Of a DNA stretch of 64,000 nt, positions 20,833 through 31,503 are shown in pieces. The position numbers and the translations under genes were made by a program. The DNA lies in contig NC_060246.1 in the NCBI RefSeq assembly GCF_921293095.1, positions 13,286,001 to 13,350,000 of the forward strand, in the 5' to 3' direction. Source of the stretch: Ischnura elegans (Eukaryota; Arthropoda; Insecta; Odonata; Coenagrionidae). The notes beneath the pieces are model-generated. The model worked only from the letters and a program-made list of their open reading frames with translations. It was not told the DNA's origin and did not search any database. The stretch's first letter is position 1, and every line of letters begins with the position of its first letter.

Positions 20833-22244
20833 CTAACACTCCCTGTCCCATGCCTTTTAGGGGGCTAGCGAGGTATTATGTAGATGTAGATGAATATAAT
20901 AGAACCACCTCTTTTTTCCTTGTAAGATAGGTTCCCCCTAATCTAGGTTGTTAAGCGGAAGGGTCACCATCAGGTGCCCTGGCTCTTAGAACTTTCTTAG
21001 TTCCTTGAGCCAAACCCATGTTTACCCGGCTTTTGCGACTAACAGGCAAAAGCACCACGGATAAGATGTAAAACCTAATTAAAGTCTGGGCCCAACATAC
21101 ATTAACTTTGGTGATCTAATAGGAACCAGTGTGCCTATGTGGCTTGGTTCTTACTCTGTAAATCTCTTAATACGCATTAATTATGCAATTTATTTTTACT
21201 CAAATTTCATTTGCAGACCCTGTAAATAGTTATCAAAATCATATTGGCATTCAATTCACAATTACTGCCCACCTTTATTAGGAAATCTTTACTTCGTATG
21301 ACAGTTGTTGAACATAGCTTGTAAAACAAACCCTTAACCAGTCATACACTTGCCTTGTATAACAGTCGACGAATTCTAAGGATGAGGTATACTATTGATA
21401 CCCAATAAATATTAATCGCCATTTTAAGTTCAGCTCCACTTACTTCAATACCCTCAATTTGTTTCTTACCAGAAGAAATTACAAGTCAACACCCTGTGAC
21501 AATCAATTTACTGCATCAAAAATGCATTTAGTTGCTCATGTCATACATTAACATAACTTATACATACAATGTTAAAATAACAGGAATACAGGAATTATTA
21601 TCCAATTGCTGTGAATCAATTGGACAACAAGATTGAAGCCCAGATATCTCACCCATTCCCTATGGAACAGCACAGGAGAGCTGCCCAAAAAAATTTTTGT
21701 CATGAAGGCAGTTAGAGTAGAATATGACAATACATAAATGGATTTTAATTGAAATGGTCTTACGTATTTCAAAGAGAAAACCTCTTTTTTTCAGAATTAC
21801 GCAAAAATATTAGCCCCTCAAATCTTTCTATGATTTGTTTACTTGATGAATAATACTTGTTCCATGTATCGTTATAAATTTAAAATTCACCGCTGGATCA
21901 TCTTTAAAACTTTGGCACATGATTCAAAGGTGGATTATAATAAGTACATAGGTATTTATATTCATGAACAATTGGGGGATTTCATCTCAAATCAGGCAGA
22001 GGGGTGTCAGGTGACCACCCCCTATTTCTCTTTAAGTTATATACCTACATGAAACAATATCCTTATGAAGAATAATGATCACTTTATCTCAGCTCAGAAC
22101 CAAACCGATACAAAGCTGCTATCCTTTGAACATTGCTGAGTCAGGCCTCAAGAGTGAAAAATCACATGAATGCTAATAACTAAGTAACCATGCATAATTA
22201 ACAGTCTCTGGCAATACCTTGTGGAAATGTTTGATCTCCATGAG
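20833..22244. other. Unassigned AT-rich DNA
   Basis: No domain-bearing frame, splice-bounded exon or repeat structure could be supported here. Confidence 0.4.
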
Positions 22245-22619
22245 AATAAACTATGAATGGTTAAATTCCACACAATTTTATTTAAATAGCAACCCCGTTC
22301 GACACAGTGTAATTATCAAGGTACAAGTTTTAGCCTTCCTCATTCTATATATACCGTCCAGCAAGAGACTTCTCTTTCTACCTCCCCTTTTACGTAATCC
22401 CTCGTCCCCCCCTCCTTCAATGACCCACCCACATTACCCACCTTTTCAGTCAAACTGTCTCCCCCCCCTCCTTTGCTATCCTTACCACCCCACCCTTCTC
22501 TTGTTGGACGGTATATTTAAAACAAGAAAGGCCAAAATTTGTACCTTGATAATGACACTACATGAACTGGGTCGGAATTTAAATAAAATTGTGTGAAATT
22601 TTACCATTCATAGTTTATT
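22245..22619. mobile_element. Inverted-repeat element (375 bp) with pyrimidine-rich centre
   Basis: The left arm from AATAAACTATGAATGG and the right arm ending CCATTCATAGTTTATT are complementary for about 130 bases with mismatches. They include ATTATCAAGGTACAA / TTGTACCTTGATAAT and ATACCGTCCA / TGGACGGTAT. The centre is C/T-rich. No clear target duplication. Classified as a MITE or fold-back unit. Confidence 0.75.
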
Positions 22620-22845
22620 CTTAAGTTACCATGTCCCATACAAAAGCAGTTTTTGTTTCATTATGAAGAAAATGCATTCTGACAAAACTTTCAAGTAATT
22701 TGAGAGATAATAAGCAAATATGACTTGTTTAAATGATAAAAATTAATAATTATATCACAATGTATAACTAAAAAAGGCCTTATTAGCTTTAAATTTTCTC
22801 AGTGGTTAGTTTAAATTTTCTTGCATCAGTTTAAAAAGTATGTAG

Positions 22846-23020
22846 TACCGTATTTCTCCAAGTATTTTTCCCCTCTGAATATAGTCGGCCCCCCTAAATT
22901 TTGAGGCTTCAGTTTCAGGAAAAAAATTTAAAAAATTCATTTGAATATAGTCCTCCTTTTTCCTTTTACTATGGGAATTTTTGGATAAAAAGTGGGGACT
23001 ATATTCAGATAAATATGGTA
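22846..23020. mobile_element. Small MITE (175 bp)
   Basis: TACCGTATTT at 22846 pairs with AAATATGGTA at 23011-23020 (one mismatch). Inside, GAATATAGTC and GACTATATTC are complementary. It is short, non-coding and hairpin-forming, as expected of a MITE. Confidence 0.65.
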
Positions 23021-24454
23021 TGGCATTTTCATACTTTTTAAGGCATGTCAAAATTGGACATGATTTCAACCATATGCACTCCTCTCATGCACCAAGATTG
23101 CATAACTTTGAGGTAAAAAATTAAGATTCATTCTACTGAGCATGCATAAGGAATAAAGAGCACATAAATACCTGAATCATTGGTTATATCCACTGTCTGA
23201 ATGATAGTTCAATCTTGGGTCCTTCCATGGCATCAAATGTGTGCAAATGCCCTCTGCTACTAACTGGAAACGGTGGATGAGGCAATTTGTGCAGAGTATT
23301 TTTAAATGACACTTCACATCTTCAGTCTTCTAGTTTGAGCCACCTGGAACCATTTGATGGACCACATGGATGCATACAGAGACACTAATGTCATCCTCTT
23401 CTTAACACACTGCAGTAATTTTAGTAATCAACCAGGTTTTATGTAAAACACACCCAATGAAGTAATTTCTAGTGAGATCTTGAATACTGAGCCTTTATAC
23501 CTTAATTTGTTATTGTCACAGCCTGTATGCATGTGTGGTTTGCAAAGCAATACATAGTTGTCCAATATCCATTAACAACTCAGGCATGACAGCTGATGAT
23601 GCCACCTTTATAAAATGCATTTACACATTTAGATATTTCCAGATACTTAATATGCCTGGGGAATTGAAATATGGAGAGAAACAGATACAGAACAGGAGAA
23701 CAAATCTTCTTAGGAAATCATAAAAGCACCAAATTAACATCATTTTATATCTGGTGAGAAAATCTATGATGCATCACCCGGTTTTTGCAAGGTTCCCAAA
23801 TTCAAATTTCTGCGCTTGTAACTCACAAAACTTCACTTCCACTGAATTTTTTGCATTCTCCGTTCAAACATTACACACATTTTCACTACGCTCAGCAAAT
23901 GACGGGCAACGTCACCAGTGATTTGGGTTTGTCAGGAAGTACACTTCATAGTTCTTACAGGTTAAGCAGTGCACACACTGACATGACAAGGCTGCTATTA
24001 CTAAGTAAAAGTATTTCTGAACGAGCTGCACAACAGATTGATTAAATAGTAGGCAATGCTCTCTGCACTGAGTTATACATTTTTGTTGAGTTAAAGATCA
24101 GCATTTGCAGCAATAACCAATCCCCAAAAATTCTAGCCACTGCATGAAGCATTTTTGCTTCTTGATGCAAGCGTAGTTTGCCTTTTTCCCACATTTCAAG
24201 ATGTTCATACCACCTCTTACGATGCATCTACATTCAATTGGCTTCATCTTCACCATTTACTGAGCCATTTAGGCTATACAATAGCTAAAGACAAGAATCA
24301 AAATAATATGTTTAACTTTAAAATTCATAACTTTCGTGATGGAATGCTCACGAACTGGCGCTGAATACATACATGAAACAACATCTTAAATGAGGACAGT
24401 GGACTCTCGCAGATTAACATTCATTTATTTTTATTCCCAACGGATAACACCATT

Positions 24455-24776
24455 ATTGATAATTGTTTTTTGGGTTAATGCGGTGTTGACACATTTTGGT
24501 GGATGACAGTTTCCGGCAAATTCCAGCTGTCGTCTTCGGCTCCAAATGAGAGAGCTTCTGTAGAGCTTCTCTTCTTTATGTACGAGGCTAGTCAGGTGCA
24601 TGCTGATCCACTCGATTTGAATCCCACTGTTGGAAGAGCCATTTCAAAGTTGAAGCTAAAGGATAACGGTCTTCCCCATTGAAGTTTTCCTGGTGACTCC
24701 CGATTCGAATGAGCCTGAAACTTTCGTCCACCAAAAAGTGTCAACACAGCATTAACACAACAAAACAATTATCAAT
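24455..24776. mobile_element. MITE (about 322 bp)
   Basis: The left arm ATTGATAATTG...GGTTAATGCGGTGTTGACAC and the right arm GTGTCAACACAGCATTAA...CAATTATCAAT are complementary over about 55 bases, ending with TTTTGGTGGA / TCCACCAAAA. No coding capacity. Confidence 0.75.
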
Positions 24777-24951
24777 TTAACGACTGTGGAAGCCTCTGCA
24801 CCAACACCATTATTACTGGAACCATTTGCTCTACATCTGAGATCACTTGAAATACCAACACAAGTATTTTTAGCATACCTGTTCATCACAAACAACGACT
24901 GTCACAAATAAAGCCAACGCATGACAGTATGAATCAAAACAATACACTGTA

Positions 24952-27923
24952 CAGTAGGGTGGATCGGAAATATCGATTTTTTTCAAATCCATCTGGCCCA
25001 ATGAAAAAAAGTTGTGGGACCGATCAAAAATAAGGCCTGAAAAATTTGAGACCTCTAGGTGAACCCCTGACCCTCGCTCATATGCGATTTAGGGGGGGAG
25101 GGTCAAAATTCTAAAAATGTAATATTTTATGGTCATTCCCTACAGACTTAGCCGAGTTACTGTCCTTAATGAGAGAAAATTTCGTGCATTTTGACGTATC
25201 TGCCACCGTTTAGCCACAAAATGCCTAATTTGAGTCCACGTTCGCGAAGAAAATATTCCAACGCCCACGCAGCGTCGCGGATACAAGAGCAGCAAGCCGA
25301 TCCCGTCCCCTCCCTGCTCGCTTCTTCCCCTCCCACGCCTCGAATACAGCAAAATTCATCCCGCGTGTGGTGCTAGGAGGGCATTCATCTTTGATAATAT
25401 ATATCGGAAGATGTTAGAAGGTAAAAAAGGATGCGTAGTGAGACGACTTGTCTCTTATTTGGCGCCTCGTCGGCGTTAAACAAATCGATGTTATCAGCTT
25501 TTAGAGGAGTGATGAAATATTTTTAGATTCGAGAACGCAGGAAAGTAGCCTACTGTCTATGAAGAGGCCACTGGAGTGGCTATAACGCTGTGCGAACTTT
25601 GGATATGTACTGAAGGCCGCTCGCGTCCTCCCCGCTCGCCTCTCCCACGCCCAAAATGCACCAAAATTCACAGCAAGTGCGTCTTTCTTCTTTAGTCTAA
25701 CTAATATCTGATGTTTCAGCAACGTCTGTGGAGGAACAATCACGAAAGAATTACTCAATTATCTGCTTCCCAGTCTGTATTTCTAATGTCATTGTATTCC
25801 TAGTCTTTCGCTGCTGTAAACAAAGTTTTGGAGAATTCTTTCACGAATCTCTCATCCATATGTATAATAAAAGGAATATTTAACTTCAAATTTGAACATT
25901 CATCAATATATTTTTGAATTTCCACAGCGCTAAGGTCAGATATAACCGGAGGTACCGTGGTCTCTCTCCAATATATCATCAGCGGGTAGTGCTTTACGTC
26001 GATATTCTAATCCAGCAATTAAAAAAATCTCGGATTGGTCGCCAAACGCATCCCTGCAACAATGCAAATTGAGTCCCTAGATTGCCCTTCCAATGTTTAT
26101 GTCGCAAATCTAAGTCAACTTAGTGCAATTAGCAAATATACCACTGCAAGGATGAAATATGATTTTATGATTTCCCGGCGAAAGATGTTGATAAACTCTT
26201 CTCGGGATACAAAACATTTACCCCTGAGGATGAGTTCCGATTCGGAACTTGAAACTTTGGCCATTGCACAAAAATTAACATGGTGGGAATCCTGAGAAGA
26301 GTTCACCCAAGCTGCAAGGGATATTGGAATTATGCTTGTAGCAGAGGGATAATGCCTCCTTCATGGGCGGTATTCACTTGGCACCATCGCATTCAAATCC
26401 TTTTTAATTGTACATATCTACTTTTCACTCGGAAAGGATTCGAGAATCGCAGATTTTATAACTTTTGGTAATCCTCGGATGGGGGAGGCTAACCCCCAAA
26501 ATTGGGACCCTGTTTCTTCAACTAACGCCACACACTTGGATTGATAAGTCGTCTTGCCTATTTTTATCAGACTAGAGTAGTCTTTCATTCCATCAAAATG
26601 GAGCCCTTTGATACCTCTCTTTTTGTATTCACAGTAATTAGCATCTTTTTCTGTCTACGTAAGTAATTCTGGTACACTACCTTGAATGTATGTTACAAAG
26701 TTATGATTTTTGCGTCAGGTAAAGTTACGGGGACAATCATTGCTGCAGCTGGGTGCTTGGACATATCTCTATCACCGTTGACAGACACATTTTCCCCGCA
26801 GAAGTTCAAGTTTGAGTTTAGTCATTAATGTTTATTTCATGAGGAAAGTAGAGATACAAATCATCTGATTTCTTGTCAGTTTAATTTTCTTCGGATGAAT
26901 TGATGAAGAAAATTTTTGATACTATTTTCCCATACAAGAATTGACGATGTTGACTTAATGCTCTTCGACGATTCCTTTTTTTCCCCAGTTGTCGAATTTC
27001 AATAGGATTCAATCCAGCCGCCATTATCTTTCGTTTCGTCCGCTTGTCTCTCAAAATAATTCTTCATTAGGGGGAACCTTATGCTCCTTTTTGCACACAC
27101 ACGCAAAAAATATCACATAATTTCAAATTTTCATTTTAAAATGTTTGAGATTTGTACTTCCTAGTAATAAAACCCTACTTTTGGCATAATCGCATTTTCC
27201 CTAAGTTTTAGTACTTCCTGCCGTACCGCTATATCCATTTAGTCACACAAATAATGGAAGAGAAGTGCGTCAGCATTGTTTGTACTCCTTTATAGCCACT
27301 CCAGTGGCCCCTTCATAGACCGTAGGCTACTTTCCTGCGTTCTCATATCTAAAAATATTTCATCACTTCTCTAAAAGCTGATAACATCGATTTGTTTAAC
27401 GCCGACGAGGCGCCAAATAAGAGACAAGTCGTCTCACTACGCATCCTTTTTTACCTTCTAACATCTTCCGATATATATAATCAAAGATGAACGCCCTCTA
27501 AGCAGCACATGCGGGATGAATTTTGCTGCATTCGAGGCGTGGGAGGGGAAGAAGCGAGCGGGGAGGGGACGGGATCGGCTTGCTGCTCTTGTATCCGCGA
27601 CGCTGCGTGGGCGTTGGAATATTTTCTTCACGAACGCGTACTAAACTTAGGCATTTTGTGGCTAAACGGTGGCAGATACGTCAAAATGCACAAAATTTAC
27701 GCCCTAAGAGTGCAGTAACTCGGCAAAATCTGTAGGGAATGACCATAAAATATTACATTTTTAGAATTTTGACCCTCCCCCCCTAAATCGCATATGAGCG
27801 AGGGTCAGGGGTTCACCTTGAGGTCTCAAATTTTTCAGGCCTTATTTTTGATCGTTCCCACAACTTTTTTTCATTGGGCCAGATGGATTTGAAAAAAATC
27901 GATTTTTCCGATCCACCCTACTG
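24952..27923. mobile_element. Fold-back DNA element (2,972 bp) with inverted arms of over 600 bp
   Basis: The left arm 24952-about 25592 and right arm about 27290-27923 are inverted copies of each other. They share blocks from CAGTAGGGTGGATCGG through GCGATTTAGGGGGGGAGGGT, the CCACGCAGCGTCGCGGATAC segment and AAGTAGCCTAC. TA lies at both ends (24950-24951 and 27924-27925), suggesting a TA target as in Tc1/mariner. The unique centre (25760-27290) has a broken plus-strand reading (ELETLAIAQKLTWWES near 26250) that might be transposase debris, but I could not name it. Frames inside the arms mirror each other and are not genes. Confidence 0.85.
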
Positions 27924-27925
27924 TA

Positions 27926-28719
27926 CAGTGGTGGAAAAAATTAACGCAAAGCTCGTTGGCGTCTGAGAGCGACCAGTTCCGGAACTACTTGTCTTCCACA
28001 ATTTTGCCCTAGTAATTCTCTCATACAACCGGGAGTTTTAAAAGCAATATATCCCTTATAAAGCAATATATCGCACATGCAGAAAATGGTTAGGGGCCTT
28101 GAATTGGGGCTGGACGATGCGGAAATGGTAGTCAAAATTCACTCCACAGTCAACTGCCTAAATGGTTATGCAATATATGTAGTAGTTGAATTTCAAGAAG
28201 TAAATAAGCTCGTAAGAATTCAATTGCCATGCAACATCCTATGGACCTTTTGATAGGCATTGTGAAGTTTTAAGATCAGAAAAATGTTTAAAGTGTGTGT
28301 GTGCAGCATCAATTCATCCGTCACTGGGACTTGATCTGTGGAACCCCTGATTCGTAGCATGACTTTAGTACACCACTGGATCGATTGTGTTCTAAGCAAG
28401 GTCTAAATGCCCAATATGTCGGCTGTGTCCACTGATGTCCTGACGAGAGTAGATTCCATTCTAGGTGAGTCGAGGGCGAAGCATACTTCGGAGAATATGG
28501 AGAGAATAATATGGCAAAGAATTCATAGCTGGATCTTTTGTGCCTTGTCATAATGCGAGAGGCATGATTATTTCCCTGGTAAAAGGGATATATTGCTTTT
28601 AAAACTCCCGGTTGTTTGAGAGAATTATGAGGGCAAAATTTTGGAAGGCAAGTACCTCGTTCCTGAACTGGTCGCTCTTCAGACACCAACGAGCTTTGCG
28701 TTCATTTTTTCCGTCACTG
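27926..28719. mobile_element. Tc1-like MITE (794 bp)
   Basis: Begins CAGTGGTGGAAAAAATTAAC and ends with the complement (TTTTTTCCGTCACTG), flanked by TA at 27924-27925 and 28720-28721. The inverted repeats run about 190 bp and include AACGCAAAGCTCGTTGG and GGGAGTTTTAAAAGCAATAT with its complement. The left TA is shared with the fold-back element, so one inserted exactly at the edge of the other. Confidence 0.85.
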
Positions 28720-28780
28720 TACAACTGCTCAACAATCCCCCACCAAATCAAATCCGCTCATCTAGGAGCCTAACAACACA

Positions 28781-28883
28781 AATGTGCTCAGCTGGCAGTA
28801 GCCGCAGCATAAACACTCACCTCCAATTCTTCAAGCTTCGGAGGTGAGCGATTGTGCTCGGGCTGCTGCCAGCTGAGCACATT
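28781..28883. other. 103-nt stem-loop
   Basis: An 18-bp perfect outer stem (AATGTGCTCAGCTGGCAG with its complement at 28866-28883) and a 9-bp inner stem (CTCACCTCC / GGAGGTGAG) enclose a loop AATTCTTCAAGCTTC. The size resembles an animal pre-miRNA, but it could equally be a MITE relic. Confidence 0.6.
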
Positions 28884-29075
28884 CGTACTGTTGAGCTCGT
28901 GCCCTGCTTTGGATGACCGGCTTTGATTCGCCGGGCAATTTTTAAGCATTTGTGCAGTGGAGGCATGAAAAACATCAGTACCTCAATTTATTCTTTTCTG
29001 AACAGTTACATAAAATTATGAGTCATTACTCTTGTTATCAATTAAATGAAAACTGCTCATTTTGCTCATTTACAG

Positions 29076-29153
29076 GTTACCTGAGTTATTCCAGCCTTTC
29101 TAATGCTGCAATAAAGATGACAAAGCATCTGACCAAATCAACGTCTCTAGAAG
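29076..29153 (+). CDS. Candidate isolated coding exon, unrecognised gene
   Basis: Bounded by an acceptor TTTGCTCATTTACAG and a strong donor AAG|GTGAGT. Only one of three frames is open, reading YLSYSSLSNAAIKMTKHLTK and a few more residues, with split codons at both sides. The pattern YxxYSxxxxxAxK weakly recalls the start of the mitochondrial ATP synthase epsilon subunit, but neither the preceding exon (with its WR-AG) nor the following one was found. Treat it as a plausible exon without assigned function; chance is possible for 78 bp. Confidence 0.25.
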
Positions 29154-30589
29154 GTGAGTTTTAAGTGATATCGGCTCACTGCATTTAGAGTACGGCATAC
29201 TCCTGATTACCCGAGCCAATGATGGGGAGAGGCGGCTCGAAAAATCCAAACTTTCACTTGAATATCATGTAATTTTCACAATTTAAGTAAATCAAATATT
29301 ATATTATTATTTACGCTCATTGTCCGTTATTTTAGATAGCTTCCCGCACTCACCCAGAGCTTTCTTTTCCCAAACGCGATCTTTCTAGCGGCAATAACAT
29401 GATAGCATTGGTATTTCTACCGCTATATATTAGACCTGGTTTCCAAAAGTCACGCATCAGTGGCAGTGAGATCACGGGTTCTGACACTGTTATGCAGATG
29501 TGAGTCATATGCAACTTATCACTGGAGAGGAAAAAAAGAGAGTACGCACCAAATGAAAGTTATTAAAAGGCTCTACAAAAGAGAAAATGTCTACAACACC
29601 TTTAGCACATATAACCGGCCATGGTTTCATTACTGAGTAACATTATCAAGGTGGGTATTATTTGCACCTTGCTAGTATTATTTGCTAACATGCCCAGTCA
29701 CAATATACTACCACGTGAAAATGGCCAAGTTTTTACTTCTTCTATTCCCATGAGCTAAAATTGTATTGAAAGTACATTACAATTTTGATTAAGTAAAAAA
29801 TAAGGACTTACTAATCAGCATGCATCCTTGAATAAGTTAATTTTGAGAGATTCACAATACATATGTGTAATTTCAAGCAGGCACGATCAGGGGATGTCCG
29901 ATAGAATCATACAAGATTTTAAACTGACACCCTTCAATTAGCAGTGAAACACACTACCCACTTGGCTGCCATGCTCACCCCTGTACTTTGTTACCTGTTG
30001 ATTTTTTCATAACCAAAGAAAATTGGTTGTAATAATGATATTTCACTATATCCTATGATATCATTCCTACGATAAAGGATTTCCACAAATTTACTACTAA
30101 TTAATACTATTAATACTACTAATTAACGCTACTGCTAATATTGATACTACTTATATTAATGCTACCATTAATTAAATTAAATTTTAACCCAATTTTTGTT
30201 TGCCAGTGACGACCCCTTTGTTCTAAGATTACCATTGCTATGGAAGCTGGAATGCTGCTGCACCTCCTCTGCCATCAAATTCTGCAGTCCCACATCTGCT
30301 GCCCGCAACAACAAAAATCAATGAATGCCCTGATGGGGAGTCAGCCTTCATTCATACTTACTCCACTTCAAGTGTGCACCATAAGATGCAGTGCGCAGGA
30401 GGAAGACCTTAGGTTGTGCACTGGGCTGTCTGCTGCCACATCAGAATAGCAAACAAGAGGTTACGGAAGCTAAACACCGGAATTTTTGCAACCTTGACAA
30501 AGCCAATGCATGACCACACCACATTGTTTTCAAATTTAATGTGGAGATTTAAGATTTTGCCCTAAACAATGGAAGTAGCCAAAATGCTG

Positions 30590-30965
30590 TGCATTCCCCA
30601 TCTTAGCTAAAAGCCTTCCTTGCCATCACACAGCAGCCGTAGCTCACCAGGCCACTAGGGAGACAATGAAATTTTGCTCCAGTTGACTTAACGGATGCTC
30701 TATCTTATTGGTTTACAAACATCGCAGTCGGAGCCCGGGCACCATTGCTCTGCATGCTCTCGGAACCACATCATCGGATTCCCAGGCAACTTGAGCTCTA
30801 CAATGCAACTTGTGCTACTTGCAGTGGTGTTTCACAATTTAGTTTCCGACATGGCACAATGTTTCGACACATCCTTGGAAACTACTTTCCCGGATCTATT
30901 GTCATGCCTCCACGCATCAACTTGACTGTGAATAACTTAGCAGAAGGTCGTGACAAATGTTCATT
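30590..30965 (+). pseudogene. Possible histone H3 processed pseudogene
   Basis: The stretch near 30719 reads KHRSRSPGTIAL, close to the histone H3 segment around HRYRPGTVAL. About 100 bases on, another frame reads HNLVSDMAQCFDTSL, comparable to the H3 stretch around QRLVREIAQDFKTDL, with correct order and about correct distance. Multiple frame changes separate the pieces and the N-terminus is barely recognisable. No intron is implied, so a decayed retrocopy is the simplest reading. Similarity is modest and could be coincidental. Confidence 0.33.
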
Positions 30966-31159
30966 TCAATAGATTCATCAAAATGTAAAAAATCTCTAAC
31001 ATATCTGAGACAAATTTATATCAACCACCACTGGAAGGATGTACCTGATGTATGATGGAGGACCTGAAGGATGTATGATGATGAACCACCACTATGTTAG
31101 TTTTACAATAGATACCCTCGGTTATTCAGAAATGATCAGGTAACTTCATGAAAACAAAT

Positions 31160-31165
31160 TTTATT
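31160..31165 (-). promoter_or_regulatory. Poly-A signal candidate downstream of HEATR3
   Basis: AATAAA on the minus strand, about 230 bases past the HEATR3 stop codon, the first canonical hexamer noticed downstream of it. Confidence 0.45.
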
Positions 31166-31395
31166 CTGTAAAAGTAAACCAACGCAGTTCACTCTCACTT
31201 TATGTATCTGATTTCAATATAAATACATATGCCTTTAAATGTAAGTCAAAGTTCATTACAGTGTATGTAGTTTATCTGTTTATCTTCCACAGATGGTAAA
31301 AATATTTCCATTAGCACGATTTTGTTCAACAGTTTTGTCAGCATAAACAACATAACTTTTGGTATAAAACAACAGAAAATGTAATTAATTGTAGA

Positions 31396-31503
31396 TTAAT
31401 GTGAGATGTGCTTGACTTTGTAATCAATAAAACTTTCTAAATTTGTGTTAGCTGTGGCTACCACGGCAGCATGATGCCCTAAGGATTTCCGTTGTTGCCG
31501 CAA
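31396..31503 (-). CDS. HEATR3: HEATR3 homologue, terminal exon
   Basis: The acceptor TTGTTTTCAG precedes 35 codons and a TAA (31398-31396). The residues begin LRQQRKSLGHHAAVVATAN and continue with TNLESFIDYK, matching the basic C-terminal end of HEATR3-type proteins, where an Asn-x-x-x-Phe-I-x-Y motif closes the protein. It follows in phase 0 from the 32596-32772 exon across a 1.1-kb intron. The frame is clean, with no stops or frameshifts. Confidence 0.85.
   Translation of the reverse strand: MRQQRKSLGHHAAVVATANTNLESFIDYKVKHISH

Noticed and set aside
25140-27735. Pairs of similar Arg-rich frames (about 25140-25352 and 27523-27735).
   Set aside because: They are the same inverted arm of the fold-back element read twice, not a gene pair.
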